Assembly: GCA_029881835.1 (NCBI GenBank)
Contig: JAOULV010000073.1
Location: 1 to 7,051, forward strand
Source: Rhodospirillaceae bacterium
Lineage (GTDB): Bacteria; Pseudomonadota; Alphaproteobacteria; Rhodospirillales; Magnetovibrionaceae
Direction: 5' to 3'
Length of the DNA stretch: 7,051 bases
Shown piece by piece: positions 1 to 4,831 of the stretch (the stretch's first letter is position 1; each line of letters opens with the position of its first letter). The notes below the pieces were generated by a model that was not told the DNA's origin, did not search any database, and was given only the letters and a program-made list of their open reading frames with translations. Made by a program: the position numbers and the translations under genes.

Positions 1-920
1 GAAACACTGATAGCGGAAACCGTTCCATAAGACGCACCATCGGTGCTAATTGAATTAACGGTGAAATCACCTGCAAACGCCGTTGTTCCGGAAAGGTCCA
101 GGTTCACATCAAGGTCTTCTGGGTGGCCGATAACAAACGGCACATAAATGCCAGGGCCACTTTGTGAATCTATTGTTCCGTCCCCGTTTTTGTCATATCC
201 ATCAATTTGGCCTAGTGAATTAAAAACCACATCAACCGAATATGTTGGCCCCGATGCATCACCCTCTAGCGCGGTTCCAACGGTGGACCCGCTATTATTG
301 TCAGTTACGTTCCCAACCGTGACGGTAAACACCAAAGAGCTTTTCTTGGTAAACTGCACCGGAATGTTAATGCCATTACCAAGCGAATCATGCGCCCGGA
401 TATCAATATCAAACGTTTCGCCAACCGCGGCGCCCGCTGGAAGATTAACGCTAACAGACGCATTGGTTGTGGCGTCCGCCGTTCCGGTTGCGGAATTTAT
501 ATTTAAAGATTCTGTATTGCCGGTTTGCGGGTTTTTCGCCTGGAGATAATATCCGGCGGAATTAACAAGGTAGCCATTGTTATCGGGCTTAAAAGAACCG
601 TCGCGCGTATACAGCGTTTCACCACCATTGACCGATGGCTTTACAGCAAAAAAGCCGCTTCCCGATATCGCCAAATCGGTACTGCTGGTGGATGCGCCAA
701 GCGCACCTTGAACGCCGATCAACTGGGTGCTGATTGCCTGCACCCCACCGGCCGAATATGAATTAATTGATGTTTGATTGGTTACAAGGGTTCGCGAATT
801 AACCGCTGTCGGTTTGTATCCGGATGTTGTGGAGTTGGCAATATTGTCCGCCGCCGAGCTAACCCTCTGGGCGCTTAGGCTTAGTCCTGAAACTACGGAA
901 CCAAAAATTCCAGCCAACAT
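1..920 (-). CDS. flgE: Flagellar hook protein FlgE, N-terminal part (cut by left edge)
   Basis: FlgE polymerises into the extracellular hook that joins the flagellar rod to the filament. I translated the minus strand from ATG at 920 and found 306 codons without a stop, running off the window. Residues 1-45 match the rod/hook N-terminal domain, with hydrophobic heptads, then DNIANSTTSGYK at about 27-38. Residues 82-93 are DLAISGSGFFAV, the hallmark of hook and basal-body rod proteins, followed by the usual YTRDGSFKPDNNGYLVNSAGYYLQA-like stretch. Residues about 125-306 are a Thr/Ser/Asn/Gly-rich beta domain, ending in VNSISTDGASYG, typical of the FlgE region before the C-terminal domain. FlgE is usually 400 residues or more, so roughly 100-150 are missing. 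AGGA lies 7 nt before the start. An EF-hand-like loop, DKNGDGTID, sits at 243-251. FlgF or FlgG are less likely because both are only about 250-260 residues. Confidence 0.9.
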   Translation of the reverse strand, partial: MLAGIFGSVVSGLSLSAQRVSSAADNIANSTTSGYKPTAVNSRTLVTNQTSINSYSAGGVQAISTQLIGVQGALGASTSSTDLAISGSGFFAVKPSVNGGETLYTRDGSFKPDNNGYLVNSAGYYLQAKNPQTGNTESLNINSATGTADATTNASVSVNLPAGAAVGETFDIDIRAHDSLGNGINIPVQFTKKSSLVFTVTVGNVTDNNSGSTVGTALEGDASGPTYSVDVVFNSLGQIDGYDKNGDGTIDSQSGPGIYVPFVIGHPEDLDVNLDLSGTTAFAGDFTVNSISTDGASYGTVSAISV

Positions 921-999
921 TTTTCTATCCTGTTCATAACCATTATCAAATATTGCTTTCCCATTGGCACACTCGGCCATAGGTACAGCTATGGTTACA

Positions 1000-1005
1000 A
1001 TTATA
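1000..1005 (-). promoter_or_regulatory. Candidate -10 box for flgE
   Basis: On the minus strand this hexamer reads TATAAT, an exact sigma-70 type -10 box, about 80 nt before the flgE start. No good -35 hexamer lies 16-18 nt upstream. The CRP-like palindrome at 1030-1045 occupies about -44 relative to the expected start near 993, so the promoter could depend on an activator. The sequence also reads TATAAT on the plus strand at 1002-1007, so AT richness alone may explain it. Confidence 0.35.
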
Positions 1006-1029
1006 ATAGCCCAGCAGTGCCGAGCTAGC

Positions 1030-1045
1030 TGTGACGGATATCACA
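1030..1045. promoter_or_regulatory. CRP/FNR-family-type palindrome upstream of flgE
   Basis: The sequence is TGTGACGGATATCACA, an exact match to TGTGA-N6-TCACA, the core site of the CRP family. It lies in the gap between flgE and the small gene 1080-1502, centred about 117 bp before the flgE start. Its centre is about 44 bp before the transcription start predicted from the TATAAT box, close to a class II activator position. An overlapping longer inverted repeat, AGCTGTG (1027-1033) with CACAGCT (1044-1050), could instead form an RNA hairpin, but no T tract follows it. Binding by a CRP homologue is inference. Confidence 0.4.
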
Positions 1046-1079
1046 CAGCTACCGGTTGTAAAAAAAATATTAAATAAAA

Positions 1080-1502
1080 TCAAAGAGATAGAGAAAAAGA
1101 TGTGCCGCGCGGACTCACCGCACCGCTTATTACTTTGGCCGTTCCCTCATACGCCGATATGGCCTTGCTTAAAATATTGCGAAAGGATGCGGTTCCGTAC
1201 TGCGGGGTTTTGCTTTTTTCGCTATCGACCTGATCTTGGCTCAAAAGGTGGGCGAATGATGCACTTGGCGCATCAAAAAGAGAGCCGGTGTTTTTTACCG
1301 GTGGATTGTTTTTGCGTTTGCCGAAACCTTGATCGGTAAAATCCTGAAACACGAAACTTTCTTCGGGTTGCACGCCGGCTTTGGCGCTTATTTCTTCTAC
1401 TGGTGAACGGGCAACAGACGCGACATTACGCCCCCCGGATGGCGAATGGCCACTAGGAAGGTTCTGGTTTAACGAACTGTAGGATCTGGCTATTTGTGCC
1501 AT
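1080..1502 (-). CDS. Small hypothetical protein upstream of flgE, possibly flagellum-associated
   Basis: This is a 140-residue protein I do not recognise. It has no signal peptide and no membrane segment. Residues 1-105 are rich in Ser, Pro, Gly, Asn and Gln and look disordered. Residues 106-129 (ASFRNILSKAISAYEGTAKV, then ISGA) look like one amphipathic helix, followed by PRGTSFSLSL at the C-terminus. That layout, a disordered body with a short conserved-looking helical tail, fits small accessory proteins coded beside alphaproteobacterial flagellar genes, but I cannot name a family. The start at 1502 has only a weak purine-rich stretch upstream. It points the same way as flgE, 159 bp away. 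A flagellar role is inferred from position alone. The opposite-strand frame 1031-1339 overlaps it and has no comparable features. Confidence 0.55.
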   Translation of the reverse strand: MAQIARSYSSLNQNLPSGHSPSGGRNVASVARSPVEEISAKAGVQPEESFVFQDFTDQGFGKRKNNPPVKNTGSLFDAPSASFAHLLSQDQVDSEKSKTPQYGTASFRNILSKAISAYEGTAKVISGAVSPRGTSFSLSL

Positions 1503-1588
1503 TTAAATCCACACTCTCTATTCTTCAAGCCCATAACCCTATGTTTGCCGTGTTTGCGTTCAATCGAAGCCACAAATGGCCAATCAAT

Positions 1589-1612
1589 TAACCAGCCAAC
1601 TAACCGGCCAAT
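1589..1612. repeat. Two-copy 12-bp tandem repeat
   Basis: TAACCAGCCAAC (1589-1600) is followed directly by TAACCGGCCAAT (1601-1612), differing at two of twelve positions. A further GCCAAT at 1579-1584 hints at a decayed third unit. It lies about 90-110 bp upstream of the small gene that starts at 1502. A role as a repeated protein-binding site is possible but unproven. Confidence 0.6.
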
Positions 1613-1626
1613 TAAATTAAGCAAAC

Positions 1627-1656
1627 AAAAAAACCCGGACCCGCCAAAGGCGGCCG
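1627..1656 (-). terminator. Candidate intrinsic terminator (minus strand)
   Basis: Read on the minus strand, CCGCC-TTT-GGCGG forms a perfect 5-bp stem (1653-1641), followed by GTCCGGG and then seven T (1633-1627). The outer bases CGG and CCG can extend the stem past a small bulge, bringing it nearer the T tract. It lies about 250 bp after the hydrolase stop, so it may end that transcript or a short RNA starting near 1746. The 7-nt gap between the perfect stem and the T tract lowers confidence. Confidence 0.45.
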
Positions 1657-1752
1657 TTTATGGTTAACATCTTATGAATAGCAGAAAGTGTGTGTGCTAA
1701 GCAAACATAGAATTGATTTAAAAAAAACAGATATTTTCAATAATATCAATAT

Positions 1753-1782
1753 GTTATAAGGTATAATCAAGGCGCCAATCAA
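1753..1782 (-). promoter_or_regulatory. Candidate sigma-70-type promoter (minus strand)
   Basis: On the minus strand TTGATT (1782-1777) and TATAAC (1758-1753) are separated by 18 bp, matching the -35 box at 4 of 6 and the -10 box at 5 of 6 positions. Transcription would start near 1746, inside the inverted repeat GATATT-TTCAAT-AATATC (1730-1747), which could be an operator. The product would run toward the hairpin at 1627-1656 and, if read through, into the gene starting at 1502. The region is AT-rich, so chance matches are likely. Confidence 0.3.
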
Positions 1783-1902
1783 TTACCTTTAAGCGCTAGC
1801 TCACTAAAATCGCCCTATTGGCATAGAATCCAAGGGCTTGATCACGTATTGGGGGGGCAGAAAAAGCCGGAAAAAGCCGAAAAAAAAGATAGTGTTTTTA
1901 GG

Positions 1903-2790
1903 TCAGTTTTCACGGACCTTATTGAGGAAATCCATAACAATCTCACCTGCGCCAAACTCATAAAGGTTGTTGTGCCCAGCGCCGACAATCCATGCTGATT
2001 GTTTTGGTTCCAGCGCGGCAGCAAAAAGCTTTTGCCCCAATTTCATTGGAACCGTCATGTCATTTTCACCATGAACTATCAATAAAGGTGCGCGGATAGC
2101 GCTTATGCGTGGGGTTGATTCAAACCTATCTTTGAGCAACAAGCCAACAGGAAAAATTCTGTAGTGCACCTTGCCAACATCAACGGCCGAAGAAAAAGGG
2201 GCTTCCAAAACCACAGCCATAACCTGCCTTGCATCGAAGGCCATATCCATGGCTATCGGTACGCCAACGCCGGAACCCAAAGATTCCCCGTAAATAACAA
2301 TGCGATCTGGCGATACGCCTTGGCTATCCAAAAAATCCAATGCGGCCTTACCGTCAAACAGCAGACCAGGCTCATCAGGGGTTCCCTCATTGCCGCCATA
2401 GCCCCTGTATTCTGCCAACAATACTCCATAGCCATTATCTATCAGCATTCTTGCCCGGGCCGCACGATCACCTATATTTCCTGCGTTACCATGAAAATGA
2501 ACAACAACGGGGAAACTATTGTCCTTGGGCGGGTAATACCAAGATGAAATATCAATGCCGTCAAACGTTTTGTAACTTACTACACCCATTTCCGGAGCAA
2601 CACTTTGGGCCGGGTTGGGTTTTGACTGATCGGGAAAATACATAAAATCGCGCTGCAGCAAAAACACAAACACGGTAACAAAACTGTAAAGCAAGGCGGC
2701 ACCAAGAATTAGATTTAGCATTACAATTCCCACTTTAGAACCAGAGTTTGCGGGGCGATTATTTGCCGTTGGCGTACTTGCAGATGTCAT
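1903..2790 (-). CDS. Membrane-anchored alpha/beta hydrolase, BEM46/ABHD17-like
   Basis: This is a serine hydrolase of the alpha/beta fold; the substrate is unknown, and esterase, thioesterase or peptidase activity are all possible. In the 295-residue reading, residues about 21-46 form one membrane anchor, followed by RDFMYFPD, typical of this family. The oxyanion motif HFHGNAGN is at 98-105, YRGYGGNEGTP at 128-138, and the nucleophile elbow GESLG has Ser170. Asp244 (HGEND) and His273 (GAGHNN) complete the triad. All catalytic residues are present and the length is normal. Residues 1-23 are a low-complexity Ser/Thr/Asn stretch. The internal ATG at 2721 (residue 24) has GTGGGA about 6 nt upstream and starts directly at the membrane helix, so a 272-residue product is a real alternative. 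The gene is divergent from ubiX with 152 bp between. Confidence 0.85.
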   Translation of the reverse strand: MTSASTPTANNRPANSGSKVGIVMLNLILGAALLYSFVTVFVFLLQRDFMYFPDQSKPNPAQSVAPEMGVVSYKTFDGIDISSWYYPPKDNSFPVVVHFHGNAGNIGDRAARARMLIDNGYGVLLAEYRGYGGNEGTPDEPGLLFDGKAALDFLDSQGVSPDRIVIYGESLGSGVGVPIAMDMAFDARQVMAVVLEAPFSSAVDVGKVHYRIFPVGLLLKDRFESTPRISAIRAPLLIVHGENDMTVPMKLGQKLFAAALEPKQSAWIVGAGHNNLYEFGAGEIVMDFLNKVREN

Positions 2791-2942
2791 GATTTAGTAT
2801 ATTCCGAACTTAAATTATGGGATAACCAGAAAACGCTGGCTGGATGAAATTGATATTGGCCACCTATATAGCACAACAAATACTGTCTTGTGCGTGTTAA
2901 AACGCATGGTAGTAACAACATTTTATCTATATTATCAGACAG

Positions 2943-3530
2943 ATGAATAATAAGAGCCAAGAAAATTTGACCCTTCCGGTGATTGTAGGAATATCTGGTG
3001 CCAGTGGTGCCATCTACGGGATGGAAATACTGCGTACCTTAAAAAAAATGGGTATCCCTACGCACGCCATAATAACCGAGGCCGGAATCCGCACATTAAA
3101 GCATGAAATGGGTTTAGGGCTTGATGATGTATCTGCGCTTGCCAGCGAAACCCACAATGTAAAGGATATTGGGGCAAAGCCTGCTAGCGGATCTTTCCGT
3201 GCCCAAGGCATGATAGTTGCGCCGTGTTCAATAAAAACACTTTCCGGAATTGCCGGATCTTACGCGCACAATCTTTTGCTTCGTTCCGCTGATGTCATGC
3301 TTAAAGAAAAGAAACCATTGGTTTTGATGGTGCGCGAAACCCCTCTTCACCACGGCCATATAAAACTTATGGGCAAAGCGGCAAGCATGGGTTGTGTGAT
3401 ACTTCCGCCGGTTCCCGCCTTTTATACCAATCCATCAAGCATCGAAGATATTGTTTTACACACAGTTGGTCGTGCATTAGACCAAATTGGCATAGACAGC
3501 GGCCTTATAGAAAGATGGCAGGGCTGCTAA
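2943..3530 (+). CDS. ubiX: Flavin prenyltransferase UbiX
   Basis: UbiX joins a dimethylallyl group to FMN, making the prenylated FMN cofactor used by UbiD-type decarboxylases, including the one in ubiquinone synthesis. It is cytosolic and forms a dodecamer in known members. The 195-residue protein has the flavin-binding GISGASGA at 16-23, APCSIKTLSGIA at 93-104, and the RETPLHHGHIKLM block at 131-143. PPVPAFYTNP (155-164) carries Tyr161, and Arg177 lies in the GRALD segment; both correspond to the prenyl-phosphate site of the family. The length matches the family (about 190-210). The start has no clear ribosome binding site; the ATG at 2943 gives a 10-residue lead before the first strand, which is usual. 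No ubiD lies next to it here. A Pad1-type aromatic-acid role cannot be excluded. Confidence 0.93.
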   Translation: MNNKSQENLTLPVIVGISGASGAIYGMEILRTLKKMGIPTHAIITEAGIRTLKHEMGLGLDDVSALASETHNVKDIGAKPASGSFRAQGMIVAPCSIKTLSGIAGSYAHNLLLRSADVMLKEKKPLVLMVRETPLHHGHIKLMGKAASMGCVILPPVPAFYTNPSSIEDIVLHTVGRALDQIGIDSGLIERWQGC

Positions 3531-3543
3531 GGCATGCAATCAT

Positions 3544-3577
3544 AATTTTATCATTCGCGTTTTATAAAATTGTTTTT
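3544..3577 (+). terminator. Weak candidate terminator after ubiX
   Basis: AATTTTAT (3544-3551) and ATAAAATT (3564-3571) form a perfect 8-bp but all A/T stem with a 12-nt loop, followed by GTTTTT (3572-3577). It lies 14 bp after the ubiX stop. The stem has no GC pairs, so it would be a weak intrinsic terminator. Confidence 0.25.
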
Positions 3578-3648
3578 GCGCAATTTGGTGTGCGTTAATA
3601 TTTTGTTATATATTTCATCACCCGACAATCAACAAAAACATGACAATT

Positions 3649-3681
3649 AGCATTATATTTCAATTAGTTATAAATAATGCT
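3649..3681. repeat. 8-bp inverted repeat in AT-rich spacer
   Basis: AGCATTAT (3649-3656) is repeated inverted as ATAATGCT (3674-3681) with a 17-nt loop. It sits in the spacer between ubiX and the membrane-protein gene at 3791, just before a CRP-like half-perfect site. It could be an operator or an mRNA hairpin, or chance in AT-rich DNA. Confidence 0.35.
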
Positions 3682-3685
3682 GAAG

Positions 3686-3701
3686 TGTGATTTTGAACAC
3701 A
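3686..3701. promoter_or_regulatory. Imperfect CRP-like site upstream of the 3791 gene
   Basis: TGTGATTTTGAACACA matches TGTGA-N6-TCACA at nine of ten fixed positions. A TATATT box at 3729-3734 lies downstream with no good -35 box, placing the site centre about 47 bp before the predicted transcription start. This resembles the layout before flgE, but the match is less exact and the region is AT-rich. Confidence 0.25.
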
Positions 3702-3790
3702 TTCACAAACACAAAATAGAGCTATTTTTATATTCAAGATGATTCGCATACGCGGCATTACAGAAAAATAAAAAAGCGAAGGTGTTTGAT

Positions 3791-4462
3791 ATGGCGAACC
3801 CGGCAACTAATTATTTGGATAAATTAATCACCGTCAATGACGGAAAAAGTGATGAAAGCACATCGGTTCTTGTTGCCTTGTGCATATTCTCGCTGATTAT
3901 GCTGGCCACATATCTGATGGTGATGAAATACAGCGCGGCGACCAACGAAACTACTTCGTTTTTTACGGAAATAAGCAAATCCAAAAATCAACGCTTCCAA
4001 ATTGGCGATATGAAAATTGGCGCATCGCTAACAAGTCTTAAAAAGGCAAACCCATCAAGCATCATTGGGGTAAATGCGACCGGGCAGGTTTCGGCATACT
4101 ACAATGATGGCGGTGCAACCTATAGCGCATGGTACGGCGAAGAAGGACAGCGCAGTTTTTCTTATATGATAAAATATGACAACGTTTTCCAAGATACCGA
4201 CGAAGATGCGGTTGTCAGTGAATTGTCTGAAAAATATGGTGCCCCTTCGACCAATTCATGTAATGCGCGCATAACCGATGGTGTGCGTGCGTGTAAATTT
4301 ACATGGTGGCTAAAAGATGGGGTGCGGTTTGATGCCATCACTCGCAAGCCAATAAAAAACGGTGATTGGCTGAATCTAACAATCGTTGCCACCGATACCC
4401 GCCTTAAAAATCGCGCTCAGCGCAAGATTGAAGGAACGCTAATAAAGGGCGGGTTTAAGTAG
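3791..4462 (+). CDS. Unrecognised single-pass membrane protein with extracytoplasmic domain
   Basis: I do not recognise this 223-residue protein. Residues 1-24 are polar and probably cytoplasmic, residues about 25-47 are one hydrophobic membrane helix, and the rest would lie outside the inner membrane. The outer part begins FQIGDMKIGASLTSLKKANP (69-88) and later has SELSEKYGAPS (143-153). Both resemble the helix-turn pattern of small periplasmic beta-lactamase-inhibitor/SmpA-like domains, so a duplicated domain of that kind is possible but unproven. Cys157 and Cys168 could form a disulfide. The C-terminus is basic. I chose the ATG at 3791 because GAAGG at 3778-3782 sits 8 nt before it; a GTG at 3782 in the same frame overlaps that binding site. 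The gene stands alone after ubiX, with 260 bp of AT-rich spacer before it. Confidence 0.75.
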   Translation: MANPATNYLDKLITVNDGKSDESTSVLVALCIFSLIMLATYLMVMKYSAATNETTSFFTEISKSKNQRFQIGDMKIGASLTSLKKANPSSIIGVNATGQVSAYYNDGGATYSAWYGEEGQRSFSYMIKYDNVFQDTDEDAVVSELSEKYGAPSTNSCNARITDGVRACKFTWWLKDGVRFDAITRKPIKNGDWLNLTIVATDTRLKNRAQRKIEGTLIKGGFK

Positions 4463-4494
4463 CTAAAAACCAACCTATTTTGACGATGCGAATT

Positions 4495-4614
4495 CCGCCC
4501 GAACCCAGTTGTTTTGCCTTGGCCGCCCCACACAGATAGGCCATCCTTTCAGAAAGCCATTCCCTCGGCAATCTGAGTTCAGGTCAAACAGACGGTTCGG
4601 GCGGTACCTTTTTT
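4495..4614 (+). ncRNA. Candidate structured small RNA with terminal T tract
   Basis: CCGCCCGAACC (4495-4505) pairs perfectly with GGTTCGGGCGG (4594-4604), and TACC plus six T (4609-4614) follow at once. Inside, GTT-GTTT-G-CCT (4508-4519) pairs with AGG-C-AAAC-GAC (4581-4593) with single-base bulges. Then a 13/5-nt internal bubble is followed by CAGAT (4533-4537) with ATCTG (4571-4575), GCC (4540-4542) with GGC (4567-4569), and an apical CTTT/AAAG hairpin (4546-4556). The result is one long rod with a central bubble, ending like an intrinsic terminator. The shape recalls 6S RNA, but it is much shorter than known 6S and I see no sequence match. It could also be the 3' end of the preceding gene's mRNA or, read on the other strand, a different RNA. 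Confidence 0.4.
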
Positions 4615-4752
4615 CCAACCCCGCACGCCCCACAAGACGTTATAAATTAAAACAGTTCCATCAAAGGCTTAAAAACTGGCTGATTTTATGGCCTTGCCGT
4701 TGCGGGCTTTCATGCTTATCTCCAAAGGGTTACAATGCCTTACGCCCAAAGG

Positions 4753-4781
4753 TTGCCTAAATGGTCGACCCTTAGTAATAA
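4753..4781 (+). promoter_or_regulatory. Candidate nadA promoter with palindromic operator
   Basis: TTGCCT (4753-4758) and TAATAA (4776-4781) are 17 bp apart and could serve as weak -35 and -10 boxes. The perfect palindrome GGTCGACC (4763-4770), flanked by CTAA and TTAG, lies between them, where a bound repressor would block transcription. Start would be near 4788, leaving a leader of about 44 nt before the chosen nadA ATG. Both boxes are poor matches, so this rests mainly on the palindrome and its position. Confidence 0.3.
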
Positions 4782-4831
4782 ATAAAAAACAACAGCTCTT
4801 AAAAATACACACAAAGAAGAACAATAAGCCC

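Larger units (their letters stand above)
1503..1902. other. 400-bp gene-free spacer with repeats and signals
   Basis: No convincing coding frame was found here on either strand. From left to right it holds a 12-bp tandem repeat (1589-1612), a minus-strand terminator-like hairpin with T tract (1627-1656), and an AT-rich stretch with an inverted repeat (1730-1747) beside a possible minus-strand promoter (1753-1782). Next come a run of seven G (1851-1857) and a short direct repeat of GCCGGAAAAA type (about 1865-1888). The 12-mer GCCAATCAATTA occurs twice, at 1579-1590 and 1774-1785. Confidence 0.7.
4463..4831. other. 369-bp gene-free region before nadA
   Basis: The left half holds the 110-nt rod-shaped inverted-repeat element with its T tract (4495-4614). 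The right half is the nadA leader, with an imperfect direct repeat of CCAAAGGGTT type (4722-4731 and 4746-4754), a perfect palindrome (4763-4770) and an A-rich stretch before the start codon. The reading frame of nadA stays open back to an ATG at 4688, but those 48 codons have low-complexity Lys/Asn/Gln content and do not look like protein. Confidence 0.65.

Noticed and set aside
148..761. Two plus-strand open frames (148-549, 525-761)
   Set aside because: Both lie antisense to the clear flgE frame, have no ribosome binding site and give no recognisable protein features.
965..980. TGGCAC as a sigma-54 promoter near flgE
   Set aside because: It is on the plus strand, facing away from flgE, and the required GC of the -12 element is not at the right spacing. 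On the minus strand no GG/GC pair with correct spacing was found.
1031..1339. Plus-strand 102-residue frame
   Set aside because: It overlaps the minus-strand gene 1080-1502, starts inside the CRP-like palindrome and has Cys/Arg/Phe-rich composition typical of a shadow frame.
1851..1857. Run of seven G as a phase-variation tract
   Set aside because: It lies downstream of the hydrolase stop and outside any gene or likely promoter.
3782..3790. GTG start for the membrane protein gene
   Set aside because: The GTG overlaps the GAAGG that is well spaced for the ATG at 3791.
4495..4604. Assigning the rod element to 6S RNA, SRP RNA or a NAD riboswitch
   Set aside because: It is too short for 6S, lacks the GGAAGGAAGCAGCC-type SRP loop, and the NAD riboswitch class upstream of nadA is known mainly from Acidobacteria with a different sequence core; no match could be seen.
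4688..4831. Extended NadA start at 4688
   Set aside because: The extra 48 residues are low-complexity and not part of the family; the region contains the promoter-like signals and palindrome.
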